Notes: a model not told the origin generated them from the sequence alone. A stretch of 64,000 bases of DNA from Allolobophora icterica (GCA_963556255.1 OY744605.1:69381693-69445692); one strand, 5' to 3'; shown: positions 53,163-63,956, counted from the stretch's first letter. A program made the numbers and translations.

Positions 53163-53717
53163 ATGACTGACACGCACTACAAGATTCGGGGGTATCTCCG
53201 TCAACACGGAGAAATAGACATGTGCAAATACAGCATAGACAGTCTAGGTGGTGTAGGCCACTGGGGGTACGACATCCCGAAGCCCACCGCAGAGCTATTG
53301 ACCGCGGTGCCTCAACAACACATCGACTTCGTGTCTGACGATTACCACAGCCGCGATATCTATACGGCGGCCGGAACGGTAACCACCAGTGCGTGGCAAA
53401 CTCTTCCATTGACCGCTGCGCGTTTTCCGTGTATAAGTTTGCAAACCGCCAATGAGGGGGTTTCGTTAGAGTGCGGGTTCTGGAAGCTAACAGTCTTTGG
53501 TGTTTGCGGTGGTGATGCAACAGTTCGCGTTATAGCACCGGCAGCTGCCGGGGGTAGCATCGATCGTACAGTCGATATTTCAAGTGGGCAATTTGATGTA
53601 GCCAGGGCAATATTCGTTCCAGGACAAACGAGTTTCCGAATTGAAGGCAAAAAGAGAGGCGTTGAAAGTACTTCATCTATCGACTTAAACGTAACTTTAC
53701 TAATAGAGCAACTATAA
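53163..53717 (+). CDS. Uncharacterised virion-block protein, 184 residues
   Basis: Strand-rich from residue 60 on, with a Gly/Ala-rich turn (APAAAGG near 126) and SSGQFDVARAIFVPGQTSFR, suggestive of a small beta-sandwich. Residues 1-35 (HYKIRGYLRQHGEIDMCKYS) are more charged. It lies just six bases downstream of the fibre stop, and just before the last gene. This suggests a second fibre component or attachment protein, but that is inference. I do not recognise a family. The ATG follows AGTATAGAAAAAT. Confidence 0.72.
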   Translation: MTDTHYKIRGYLRQHGEIDMCKYSIDSLGGVGHWGYDIPKPTAELLTAVPQQHIDFVSDDYHSRDIYTAAGTVTTSAWQTLPLTAARFPCISLQTANEGVSLECGFWKLTVFGVCGGDATVRVIAPAAAGGSIDRTVDISSGQFDVARAIFVPGQTSFRIEGKKRGVESTSSIDLNVTLLIEQL

Positions 53718-53724
53718 AAATACA

Positions 53725-54330
53725 ATGTCTTTGTATCCAACGCTTACGGAGCCGACAATTTCGTCAGACACGAAGTCGCAGACGTTTCGTCTGCAGAAGA
53801 TTGGTGAAGTAGAAGCATTCCTGAGATCTGAGGCGATAAGTCGAGGACAACTGTGCAAAAAGTATAAGAGGGTTGTAGATGTGGCTAATGGGGCCTCGGC
53901 CGGCCTTGCTATAGTTAGTCTTGGAACTGGGGTGGGTGGGGCAGCTATGTTAGCCACTGGTATTGGTTTTATTCCTGGTATTGTTCTGGAGAGTTTGGCC
54001 ATAGCGACTAGTTTTCTGGATATTATTGGAAATGTTATTAGTAGAAGTTTTGTTGCTAAAGCTTCAAAACACGACGAAATTTGTATTTTGGCGGAAAGTA
54101 AGCTAAACACTGTTCATGACCATATTTCTAAGGCGTTGGAAGACACGGCTATTAGCGATGAAGAGTATAAGCTTATTTTGGGAGAGGAGGAGAAATATAG
54201 AACGATGAAACGTGATATACAAAGCAAGAATGGAAAAAAAGAGTTGCCGAGTCAAAGCAAAGACCAGGTGGTGGCAGAACTAATCAAGAAACTAACCAGC
54301 GCTGGGTCTTGCCCACGAACCTCAAAATAA
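53725..54330 (+). CDS. Membrane-associated Polinton protein, 201 residues, function unknown
   Basis: Residues 45-105 form one or two hydrophobic, Gly/Ala-rich helices (GLAIVSLGTGVGGAAMLATG; IPGIVLESLAIATSFLDIIG), likely membrane spanning. A highly charged helical part follows with KASKHDEICILAESKLNTVH and ISDEEYKLILGEEEKY. I recall this second block as recurring, under no functional name, in proteins from animal Polintons and cnidarian genomes. The stop lies within AAAATAAAAG, so TAA and a polyadenylation signal overlap at about 54325-54331. It is the last gene of the rightward block. Confidence 0.78.
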   Translation: MSLYPTLTEPTISSDTKSQTFRLQKIGEVEAFLRSEAISRGQLCKKYKRVVDVANGASAGLAIVSLGTGVGGAAMLATGIGFIPGIVLESLAIATSFLDIIGNVISRSFVAKASKHDEICILAESKLNTVHDHISKALEDTAISDEEYKLILGEEEKYRTMKRDIQSKNGKKELPSQSKDQVVAELIKKLTSAGSCPRTSK

Positions 54331-54332
54331 AA
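54325..54332 (+). terminator. Polyadenylation signal overlapping the last stop codon
   Basis: AAAATAAAAG contains AATAAA overlapping the TAA of the 201-residue gene. It probably serves the 3' end of the structural transcripts. Confidence 0.5.
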
Positions 54333-54707
54333 GTTTTCATCGTAGGTGGTTGGAGTAGTGAGTCTGTAATTCCTAGCGCGCCACCACCGTACGATTAGTG
54401 GGCTATAATTTTTTCTATTACACTCCAATGGTTTGGGCCGGCCTCGTGGGAGGGTCTCGGCCGGCAGCAAACGACACTCTTGCGGTTTGATGTGTTAGGG
54501 CAATCCACGATCCTTATTTTTTGGCTTTGGCCGAATTGGCTTAGAGACGGTCTTTATATCAAAGGACTTCTATTGAGCCTGATTTCAAAGACTCACTTAA
54601 CACCACGATTCAAAAGACTTCTAAGCCATGATAGCCATAGGCACTGCTTGGAAACCAATCTTTGACAAGGGTCTGTGGGCCCTGTCCCGAAGCCGCTCAG
54701 TGTGACA
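54333..54707. other. Polinton right arm, no gene recognised
   Basis: About 375 bp without a gene. It has two stem-forming pairs: ATCGTAGGTGGT with ACCACCGTACGAT (near 54340-54404) and GCCGGCC with GGCCGGC around a 16-base loop (54438-54466). The second text (CTCGTGGGAGGGTCTCGG) is GC-rich, unlike the rest of the arm. Confidence 0.5.
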
Positions 54708-54758
54708 CTGTGACACTTGTGACCATATTATCAGTCACAACTATGAAAATGGTCACAC
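54708..54758 (+). promoter_or_regulatory. GTGAC-N10-GTCAC module, copy 3
   Basis: Contains GTGACCATATTATCAGTCAC at 54720-54739 and flanking GTGACA/GTCACAC half-sites. It matches the middle copy at about 42 of 50 positions. It lies just inside the right terminal repeat. Confidence 0.8.
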
Positions 54759-54799
54759 AAAGCGTTCGTGGGCCATCTGGAGGCCCTGAAAGTCGGCCT

Positions 54800-54979
54800 G
54801 CTATAATTGTCCGTGGGTTTCAGGACCCTCTGGAAGCCTAGATGGTATAGATCGGCATCCTCTTAATTCGGTGAGATAATGGAGTGGTGGGGACCAGAAA
54901 AACTGGGTGTTGTTGGCCAGTCAAAACTGGTTTTAAACGTAATTACGATGATGTCCCCAACGCCGTGTTACTAATCTAC
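54800..54979 (-). repeat. Polinton terminal inverted repeat, right (180 bp)
   Basis: Complement of 36075-36254 with one difference seen. Ends ...CTAATCTAC before the duplicated TAGCGCA. Confidence 0.95.
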
Positions 54980-54986
54980 TAGCGCA
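54980..54986 (+). repeat. Polinton target-site duplication, right (TAGCGCA)
   Basis: Matches 36068-36074 exactly. Confidence 0.85.
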
Positions 54987-55716
54987 GCCTCGTTTCAGTA
55001 GCTACAGACGACATTCGGAAATGTAGCCAAGCGTAAGCGCATGTCTCTACTTAAGAACCAGAAGAAGAACAGACTGACCATAGATCAATTATTAAAATAG
55101 CTGCGAGTGATTTATCTTAACTGCGACGACGGCGTCTCTCGTGCCGCAAGGCATGCCGGTCGCATAGAAAGAAAAATAGAGGGATCGAGACGGCGACGAC
55201 GCTTGCGCTGGTGTCAGACAGACGCCATCTTGGCTCCGATAAAAAGATTTAATTAATGCATCCGACCAAACCCGGAAAATTACCAGATTACCTGATGGGA
55301 AAACGAAAGGGCGGAGCAGTCGGAACGGACTGTGTGGGCGTGGAACGGGGTGCAAGTGAATGGGCGCGTTAAATGAACGCGATTCGTGCACGTGAATATC
55401 AGTCCAATACAATCCTCTCTAGCTTAACCTTAAGTATCCAATCCAATCACTCAGTCCAATCCATTTTATTGCATTCTGTTGCATTCTGTTCTATTATAAG
55501 CCTATTCTGTTCTATACTGTTCCAATTCAGCCTATTCTAGTAGAGTCTGGTATGGTTTAATCTAATCTAACCGATGGTGCATCTAGACATGGTTCAATGT
55601 TTGCAAAGACTTTTCGGAATTTTTCGGGCAAGATGTATTTTCAAAATGTGAGATGTATTTTCAAAATGTGATCCATTTCACCCGGAAAGCTCGCGTAGGA
55701 TGAAGAAGTCCATCTC
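54987..55716. other. No gene recognised
   Basis: Host flank to the right of the Polinton. Contains a TCCAATC-rich stretch (55400-55460) and a direct repeat of AGATGTATTTTCAAAATGTG near 55630 and 55652. No domain seen. Confidence 0.45.
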
Positions 55717-55927
55717 CAGGGACGTAACTAGCAATGGGCTTGGGGGGCTTAACCCCAAACGAAGCTGAAGCCCCAAAATAAATCAAGCCGTTGTATGATT
55801 ATGGCTAAAAATTAGTATGAACACATGCTTATGGCTAAAAATTAGTATGAACACTGTATTCATGTTGCCATGCTCAAGGCTTAAGCCCCCCCCACCCCCA
55901 AACGGAAAAGTCGTAGTTACGTTGCTG
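55717..55927. mobile_element. Probable hAT-like MITE, 211 bp
   Basis: Ends CAGGGACGTAACTAGCA and the near-complement TCGTAGTTACGTTGCTG are imperfect inverted repeats. Flanking octamers TCCATCTC and TCAATCTG match at 6 of 8. The inside has a direct repeat of ATGGCTAAAAATTAGTATGA (55800, 55830). Confidence 0.6.
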
Positions 55928-56015
55928 TCAATCTGACTATGTGACTAATATCGCACATTTACAAGGACCCGAACAACGAAGCTTAAAGAGACCACCGGTT
56001 CTCATTAGCTTTTGT

Positions 56016-56638
56016 CAGTGGCGGCGATCTTGTCTGAGAGGTGGGGGGGGGGGACAAAGTCGGCCATGGTGACCGAAGATAATTTTATTCTTCTAAAAAT
56101 TCTCCCCCAACAAAATTTCTTGCTACAAATTCATAACCAAAAAATTTCCAATTCATCTCCTGAAAAAGTTGACAACTTTTTTAAGAGTCACCAAGTAAAC
56201 ATTTTTGTTCCGTAGACTTTTTCCCAAAAATATTAAATCTCATCTTCAAAAAAGTTGATGACCTTTTTTTAGTCATTTACCTCTTTTTGTTACTTTCTTC
56301 GGATCTCCCAACAATGATGTCGTAATGTCCTTTCTTATGAGTTCGCCTACAACGTTTCTTACCTTTTTTTAAAATTCTTCCCCCCAAAAAATTTACACTT
56401 TTTTCACCAATTTCTTCTACTTTCTTACAATTTCCGAATTTTCGGGGGACACTTCTGTTCAAAATGTAAGTTTTTACCTCATCTGGTCAAAAAAGGCTGT
56501 GAAAACCATCACGCACAATTACATTTCTTCGCCTTTTTGGGGTTTCTTCAGAAAGTGGGGGGGAATGTATGGTGGTTCCCCCCACTCTTAAAGGTGGGGG
56601 ACATGTCCCCCCCGACCACCCCATTATCGCCGCCCATG
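56016..56638. mobile_element. hAT-like MITE of the TGGCGGCGAT family, 623 bp
   Basis: Left end CAGTGGCGGCGATCTTGTC and right end ATCGCCGCCCATG match those of the 208-bp copy at 14962-15169 in reverse orientation. Flanking octamers GCTTTTGT and GCTTTATC agree at only 5 of 8, so the target duplication is weak. The inside holds the GTTGATGACC-T-run motif. No coding capacity. Confidence 0.65.
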
Positions 56639-57004
56639 GCTTTATCCACGGTTTTCAATTTTTCTCATCGTTTCGGGTGCGGTTTATCTGTTTACGCGCC
56701 TTCTGCAGGCGCTAATCCGCGCACTAGGTGCTAAAGGTCTTCAGCGACGGTTTGATTGACGGAGCGACGAAGAGGCACGCCGCAAATGGAGATCCAACCC
56801 CGGGGGAGAGGAAAGTAAGCTTTCCCCCGGTCGAACTATTGCGCTTAAAGAGCCGCTCTATACCGCATTGTCCTTATATACATAAAATGTATATATATAT
56901 ATGCATAAATACTCCTAAGCTCTCACATACATATACATTTATACATCCATACATACATTTATATATGTATAGAAGTATATGTGTATGTCAACAACTACAT
57001 TGTA

Positions 57005-57042
<38 letters not shown>

Positions 57043-57579
57043 ACCACCAAATCATATAAATGACGCCTAAACGATACCAGTGTGGTGAAGACGCTGATAG
57101 ACATCAATTATAAGGTCTGAGCTATTTGATAATTAAGTGCAGTCGTTGTAGCTTTAAGCCAGAATTACTAGTGTCTGCTAAAAGTGCTAATACCATGCAG
57201 ACGATATTGTTTCAAGCCACTGTATGGTAACACATGTAGAAAAGACCAGACCATCTTCTTCTACGCCTCAGTGCGCACTAGACATTAATGTTTGTCAGCC
57301 ACAATAAGATGTTAAGTAAACCAGATGTTTTGCCTTAAGGCTGGAATGAGGTCAGTGGCTTCAGACAGTTTACAATTTATAACTCACTGTTCATCGCACT
57401 GACACTGTGCTGATGAGGCTGGGACGATCGTCGCCATAAATTGTCTCGTTATAATAAACATCAGTGTGTTTGGTCTACCATGAGCATTTAGTTGCTGTAA
57501 TAGTGGGACAGAGTTGTTTAACAGCTGACCATGATGCTATTCAATGAAACGTTACTTTGCGGGCATGCAACCGGTAATA
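56639..57579. other. No gene recognised
   Basis: Includes a short (TA)n tract at 57015-57040. The short open frames have no recognisable domains. Confidence 0.45.
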
Positions 57580-57627
57580 ACAATAATAACAATAATATAA
57601 AAATTAATAATAATAGTAATAGTAGGA

Positions 57628-57707
<80 letters not shown>

Positions 57708-57712
57708 CTATT
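57580..57712. repeat. (AAT)n microsatellite
   Basis: About 40 AAT units, degenerate at the left. It abuts LINE-tail-like TTATATAGCGCGATATATT. Confidence 0.96.
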
Positions 57713-58195
57713 TATATAGCGCGATATATTAACCGAGGCTAAAAAGGGCGCTGTACATGAGTTCAAACAAATCAATGTCAGTCACATGATTGTGGAATAA
57801 GAAAGGCATTGAGCTGAATTTCAATGTCTCTAGACATACGTTCATAGTGTCTGCTATAACCAGATATGCTGCCCTTTAAGTGTGGTCAGGAATGAATTCC
57901 AAGCAAATAGTGGGCGTGGTCGACTGTGGGACGGTGGGTGGGAAGCCTCAGCGGGAATCGAGTGGCCGAAGGAAGCATAAGGGGAAATTGATTCGACTGT
58001 TGACACAATCAGTCATTTATGCTGATGCGTTCTCAACCGCATCCACCAGTGCATACACCACAACGACCATCACTACTACCACCATCACAATCTATGTAAC
58101 ACCACCACCCCATCACCAGCCCAAGGCCTTGAGCGGTTGGTTATAAGGCGCTATATAAACATATACATATATATATATGCATAAAAATATATATG
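57713..58195. other. No gene recognised; LINE-tail-like text
   Basis: The right edge (GTTATAAGGCGCTATATAAAC at 58139-58159) resembles LINE/SINE tails seen elsewhere in the window and leads into the CATA microsatellite, which was perhaps seeded by it. Short ORFs show nothing recognisable. Confidence 0.45.
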
Positions 58196-58379
58196 TACAT
58201 ACATACATACATAACACATATGTACATACATACATACTTACACACATGCATACATACATACATACATACATACATACATACATACATACATACATACATA
58301 CATACATACATACATGCATACATGCATACATACATGCATGCATACATACATACATACATTCATACATACATACATAGTA

Positions 58380-58410
<31 letters not shown>

Positions 58411-58604
58411 CATACATACATACATACATACATACATGCATACATACATACATACATGCATGCATACATGCATACATACATTCATACATACATACATACA
58501 TACATACATACATACATACATACATACATACATACATACATACATACATACATGCATACATACATACATACATTCATACATACATACATACATACATACA
58601 TATT
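58196..58604. repeat. (CATA)n microsatellite with variants
   Basis: About 400 bp of CATA with scattered CATG and CATT units. All Ile-His-Thr-Tyr and Met-Tyr-Val-Cys frames across it are artefacts. Confidence 0.97.
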
Positions 58605-59019
58605 ACATGTGTAACGTTGCTTGGTCACCCAGACGGTACCTTGCGGGGTTGTCGACCAATGACAGACACGATGGTATTGTAGATATGCCTAACTTCACCC
58701 AAAAGTTCCGTACAGCAAACAGGAAGTAATTATCTCTCCAATGCTCAACTCTCTAGTGCTTAAGATCTAGCTTATTTACACAATTTTCGGTCGATGGCCT
58801 AGTTACTCACCCAGTTCAACGCCAACCAAAGAGTCCTTTCCTCGGGTACTACAGTAGGCCAGCCCATTCAACTATTTGCCCCTTGGATGGCTGCTTCTCT
58901 GTCTGTCTCTGTCTCTGTCTCTGTTACTGTCTGTGTCTATGGACCTGTCTCTCTTTTTATCTCTCTTTTCTTGTCCCCAATGTGGGTCTACTCACTACAC
59001 TACACTACACCACACTACG
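58605..59019. other. No gene recognised
   Basis: Contains a short CTGTCT tract (58900-58930) and an ACTACAC tract near 58993. Nothing else seen. Confidence 0.45.
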
Positions 59020-59312
59020 CTACACATACATACATGCATACATACATACATACATACAAACATGTCATACATACATAAATACATACATACATACATGCAT
59101 ACATGCATACATACATACATACATACATACATACATACATACATACATACATACATACATACATACATACATACATACACACATACATACATACATACAT
59201 ACATACATACATACATACATACATACATACATACATACATACATACATACATACATACATACATACATACATACATACATACATACATACATACATACAT
59301 ACATACATACAT
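59020..59312. repeat. (CATA)n microsatellite
   Basis: About 290 bp of CATA with few variants, decaying to about 59410. Confidence 0.97.
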
Positions 59313-59412
59313 AGGTCTACAAAATACATAGGTCTACAAACGTACATACATAATACATTCATAATAAATACATCCATGCATACCTACATGCATATGCATT
59401 ATGCATACATAC

Positions 59413-59929
59413 TTACGTACTTACGTAGCCTATTTTCGTACGTTCGTACGCACAATGGTTGATGCACGCGTAGATGCCTAGATGCCTCAATGACATTTGT
59501 CACCAGCAACTGCATTCCTGTGTGCATCACGGACTTGCATAGGATTTTCTCGCTGGATTCAGTGCTTGACCTGTTTACGGATGTCTTCGTCTGGGGTGGG
59601 TCACGTGGGTCAGATCGAGCCAATGGGGAATCACGTGGCCATGGCAGAGATGGATGGAGAGAGGCATTCGGTCAGAAGAGAATGATTCTCTGAATTATGA
59701 GTGATTTCGCCTTGGAGAGCCAGAGAGTCATTGATGTCGAGTGACGTCGCCCGTGAAAAGACTCCGATGTGATGTATGCTCTCCGTCCCCTGTGGTTTCT
59801 CGTTCTGATTAATATTTGCTCTTTCTCCGTTGTCTTCTACTTCCTCCTCCTCCTCCACGACTTCGTCTCCATGACATTCTTTGCATTCTTATTGCTGTTC
59901 ACATTCTTATTGCTCTTCACATTCTTCTT
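59413..59929. other. No gene recognised
   Basis: Short open frames only; nothing recognisable. Confidence 0.4.
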
Positions 59930-60172
59930 CTCCTTCTCCTTCTCTCTCCTTCTCTCTCCTTCTCCTTCTCCTTCTCCTTCTCCTTCTCCTTCTCCTTCTC
60001 CTTCTCCTTCTCCTTCTCCTTCTCCTTCTCCTTCTCCTTCTTCTTCTTCTTCTTCTTCTTCTTCTTCTTCTTCTTCTTCTTCTTCTTCTTCTTCTTCTTC
60101 TTCTTCTTCTTCTTCTTCTTCTTCTTCTTCTTCTTCTTCTTCTTCTTCTTCTTCTTCTTCTTCTTCTTCTTC
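59930..60172. repeat. (CTTCTC)n then (CTT)n microsatellite
   Basis: A compound pyrimidine tract changing abruptly from CTTCTC to CTT near 60036. Mirror symmetry makes H-DNA (triplex) formation possible. The Ser, Leu, Phe and Glu homopolymer frames are artefacts. Confidence 0.97.
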
Positions 60173-60179
60173 TACTACT

Positions 60180-60425
60180 TTAAAAAAAAATTGCAATTTT
60201 ATTTATTCCGGATATTTCTATAGCGCCTCTCGAAGTCAACTACTACTCAGAGGCGCTCCCGACTACAGCATTTGATACTGTGCCGGAATTTTCACGCCGA
60301 AGCGCCGAAGCAATTGCGAGTGAAGGACTTGCCCAAGGTCCGTACGCAACGGCTAGAGTGGGATTCGAATCTGCAACCCTTCGGTCACAAGGCGCCGAAC
60401 TAACCACTGAGCCACCACGCCCCAC
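60180..60425 (-). repeat. tRNA-derived SINE with LINE-like tail
   Basis: On the minus strand, A-box-like GTGGCTCAGTGGTTAG (near 60416-60401) and B-box-like GATTCGAATCCC (60371-60360) are followed by a body. The tail GAGGCGCTATAGAAATATCC then leads to A-rich sequence at 60180-60190. Head, body, LINE-type tail and poly(A) are in the right order for a SINE. The adjacent CTT tract begins just past its tail. Confidence 0.75.
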
Positions 60426-61838
60426 AAATACTTATACTCCTGCTACTTCTTCTTCTTTGCATTCTTCACATTCCTCATCGCATGCTTCGTTTTTGCATTC
60501 TTCGCATTGTTCTATGCATTCTTCTTCTGCTTAGCATTCCTCACATTATTCTTCTTTTTCACCTTCTTTTTCTTCTACGTATTTTTCCTGTTCGTCTTCT
60601 TCTTCGATTTCACATTCCTTACATTTTTCTTCTTCTTCTTTACATTTGTTCTTGTTCTTTAGCTTCTTCGTCTGTTTTTCTTCTTCAGCTTCTTCGTCGC
60701 ATATATTTTTGCATTCTCCTTCGCGTTCTTCTTCATATTTTTCTTCACCTTCTCTTTCTCTCCCTCCTCCTTCTAATCTCCCTCCTCATCCTCATAGTAC
60801 CATCATCTTTATTACGATCCTCTTCCTCTTCTTCATTTTCATCGTGCTCATCATAAGCCACAATGTCATCATCATTATCGTCAAATTTTCTTAATCAGTC
60901 AATTAATTGATATTAGTGGCAACAACAGGGTTATTCCAAAATATCAGACACTTCACTAATAAGTAAGCATGTGTATGATGTTTTTGTAAAGATGTATCTA
61001 GATATCTTATGTATACATTTATGTATGCAGTGTTACATATTTACACATGTAAATATAATTATATGCATTCTATTTAAGTAAAACACATACCGGGTATATA
61101 TTTACTTATGCAGGTATGTATTCATTTAGAATTATATTAATAATGTATGTACTTAAGGGTTCGATGACAGTTCGTTGCAAGACGAGGCACTAATTGTATA
61201 AGAAGCTACAAGGCTTATCCAAGGCTTATCCTTCTGATCAATAGGACCGAATATTATGTAACTTATGTTAGGCTGTAGGTTGTGTCTGTACAGCGCCCTT
61301 GTAGCGGCATGGTCGTGTTACGGCGCTATAGAAATTGTCCGTGTTATTATTACAGCTTAGTGATGGCGATGCACTTTGCAAACTACAAGAATTGTTATAT
61401 GTGTGGTCACTATTACAGTGCTAGGCTATGTGTATGCAAGTTACAAATATTTCAACAGGTTTAAGATCGGTATGCGCAGCATTTCCTTTGCTCACTCTAT
61501 TGGAATTTGTCACCCCACAGTGGAAAGACTTGTTTCAAAATTACAGAACAAGCAGGTCCCCCGAGTCGATTGAAAAGTGAAACAATCCTCGCCGATGAGG
61601 CTACTTCAAAGCGAAAGAAGAAAGCTCGGGTTCTAGATGAACATTTACGAACTGTGGCCGATTATTTTGAAAATTATCTTACACCTACGGAGGATGTAGT
61701 CATAACAATAACTTACAGGCTTATAGCTGGCAGATAAGTGATTAGCATCTTGCTGCTAATAAAGTGGAAAATGGTCTGGCAAACTGTTGTTGCCATATAC
61801 TTTGTAATTAAAATCAATCGGTACAGAATCTGATTTGC
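60426..61838. other. No gene recognised
   Basis: Pyrimidine-rich up to about 60900 (TTCTTC variants, spill-over of the microsatellite type), then AT-rich. The short open frames near 61282-61737 have no recognisable domain. Confidence 0.4.
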
Positions 61839-61839
61839 C

Positions 61840-62372
61840 CTGTTCAGAATTGTCCCTGCGTCGAATTGTCCCTGGTCCGAATTGTCCCTGTACCGAATTG
61901 TCCCTCCACCGAATTGTCCCTGCACCGAATTGTCCCTGCGCCGAATTGTTCCAACTAAGAATTGTCCCTGCTCCGAATTGTCCCTGCTCCGAATTGTCCT
62001 GCTCTGAATTGTCCATGCTCCGAATTGTCCTGCTCCGAAATGTCCAGATCCGAATTGTCCTGCTCCGAATTGTCCTGCTCCGAATTGTCCTGCTCCGAAT
62101 TGTTCCTGCTCCGAATTGTCCTGCTCCGAATTGTTCCTGCTCCGAATTGTCCTGCTCTGAATTGTCCATGCTCCGAATTGTCCTGCTCCGAAATGTCCAG
62201 ATCCGAATTGTCCTGCTCCGAATTGTTCCTGCTCCGAATTGTCCGGCTCCGAATTGTCCGGCTCCGAATTGTCCTGCTCCGAATTGTCCTGCTCCGAATT
62301 GTCCTGCTCCGAATTGTCCTGCTCCGAATTGTCCTGCTCCGAATTTTCCTGCTCCGAATTGTCGGGTCATCG
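61840..62372. repeat. Minisatellite, 15-16 bp unit (CCGAATTGTCCTGCT)
   Basis: About 34 tandem units. The left copies are mostly 16 bp (GAATTGTCCCTGCxCC) with variable bases; the right ones are homogeneous 15-mers. A larger unit of about 127 bp (62008-62134 and 62153-62240, with the AAATGTCCAGATCC variant) is also duplicated. Because 15 is a multiple of three, most frames stay open on both strands. I see no evidence that they are genes. Confidence 0.95.
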
Positions 62373-62869
62373 TATTTATGTATGTATATATGGTTTGTAC
62401 GTTCGTGCGTATCTGCTCATTGATTCGTTTTGGAATCTCTCACGTTTTCCAATAATGTCCTTTTCCGTTTAATAACTAGAAGAAACGGAAACGAAACTAA
62501 TAAACGAAGAAGAAATCGAATTTAAAAACTGCGAGTGGAAAAAGAAGGAAAAAATAGGCGGAAAGCACCAAGGAGAAAGATTAATTGTTTTTCTGCCAAC
62601 CTGTTTCAGTTCTGAAGCCGTGTCTTTAAATCCAATCGCTCCAAGAATAACAGGACCAGACCTCAGCAGCCCTCTATGACACCGCTATCGAGGCAGGATA
62701 AGGCAGCACCAGCAGCAGGACCACCACCAGCAGCAGCAGTAGCAGCACACGAGAGACGACGGCGTCGATGACGAAACGCCGATGCAGCGACTGCCGTGGA
62801 GATGCTGTGTCGTTCGACATGTCACTCTGTTTCAGCAGCCAGTCGCGCGCGCCAGATGCGATGATTAAA

Positions 62870-63535
62870 GGAAGGAAGGAAGGAAGGAATGAATGGAAGC
62901 AAACAAAGAAGTAATGAGATAGGGAATGAAGTATGGAATAAAGGAATGATGAAAGGAAGGGAGGAAGGAATCGAAGCAAACAAGAAGGAAGGATTGAATG
63001 AAGGATTGATGGAAGAAATGGAATAAAGCAAGAAGGAAGATGGGAAGGAAGGAAGGCAACGTAATAAGACAGAAGGAAAAAAGGAAGGAAAGACAGAAGA
63101 AGGAGAAGAAGGAAGGAAAGAAGAAAACGAAGGAAGGAAGGAAGGAAGGAAGGAAGGAAGGAAGGAAGGAAGGAAGGAAGGAAGGAAGGAAGGAAGGAAC
63201 GAAGGAACGAAGGAAGGAACGAAGGAAGGAACGAAGGAAGGAACGAAGGAAGGAACGAAGGAAGGAACGAAGGAACGAACGAAGGAACGAACGAAGGAAC
63301 GAACGAAGGAACGAACGAAGGAACGAAGGAAGGAACGAAGGAAGGAACGAACGAACGAACGAACGAACGAAGGAAAGAAGGAAGGAAGGAACGAAGGAAG
63401 GAAGGAACGAAGGAACGAAGGAACGAAGAAAGGAAGGAACGAAGGAACGAAGGAACGAAGGAACGAAAGAACGAAGGAACGATGGAAGGAACGATGGAAG
63501 GAACGATGGAAGGAACGATGGAAGGTATGAAGAAG
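62870..63535. repeat. (GGAA)n / (GGAACGAA)n microsatellite
   Basis: About 650 bp of purine-rich tetranucleotide arrays passing from GGAA to GGAACGAA to GGAACGATGGAA units. The open frames (Pro-Ser-Phe; Arg-Lys-Glu) are artefacts. Confidence 0.97.
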
Positions 63536-63896
63536 GAGATTAAAGGCGAAAGAGAAGGAGATTGAGGATTCTGCAATTACATACAAGGACAGCAATGATT
63601 TAGATTTTAGAGACTGCGTGATACACTAACACACGCAAACACACGCGCCTAAACGCACAATCACAATCGTGTATTGGTGCCATCAGCACAGAAGGAGGCA
63701 GAAGGACCTCTTTGTCTCTGCCTCTGTATCACCTAGTATACCTGATCTAGACATGTGCGACTTAAAGATGGCTGAAATGTATTCTGCCTAATCACACGCA
63801 TACATATTAAGTGTGCATGCAAGTAGATACTTAATGTGTAGCAGAACGTTTCTACAGCGTCGTTTATTGGCCTTTTAAAGGCGTTTATGAATGAAT
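63536..63896. other. No gene recognised
   Basis: Short ACACGC-rich patch near 63630; nothing else seen. Confidence 0.4.
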
Positions 63897-63956
63897 ATAT
63901 ATATATAATATATATATAATATATATATAATATACATATATATAATATATATATAC
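63897..63956. repeat. (TA)n microsatellite with AATA spacers
   Basis: Repeated ATATATATAATAT blocks of about 16 bp. Confidence 0.9.

Larger units (their letters stand above)
36075..54979. mobile_element. Polinton/Maverick (adintovirus-like) element, about 18.9 kb
   Basis: Long terminal inverted repeats and a flanking 7-bp direct repeat bound the element. It encodes the diagnostic Polinton set: protein-primed DNA polymerase B, retroviral-type integrase, FtsK/HerA-type packaging ATPase, adenain-type protease, double-jelly-roll major capsid and penton-type minor capsid. It adds a PLA2 protein and a fibre-like protein, features of the adintovirus-like group. All large genes are open over their full expected length. 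The only irregularity is the protease start, which I read as programmed frameshifting rather than decay. Length and gene content are normal for the group. Confidence 0.97.

Noticed and set aside
54252..54665. Small frames in the Polinton right arm
   Set aside because: They are short, overlap the last gene or hairpin text, and have no recognisable features.
58196..59312. Long open frames over CATA arrays
   Set aside because: Tetranucleotide repeats leave frames open in several phases on both strands. The translations are simple peptide repeats with no gene signals.
61840..62372. CRISPR-like array
   Set aside because: Units are adjacent 15-16 bp tandem repeats without unique spacers, in an animal-type genome. 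It is a minisatellite.
62674..63595. 300-codon Pro-Ser-Phe frame on the minus strand
   Set aside because: It follows the GGAA/GAAC microsatellite exactly and is low-complexity.
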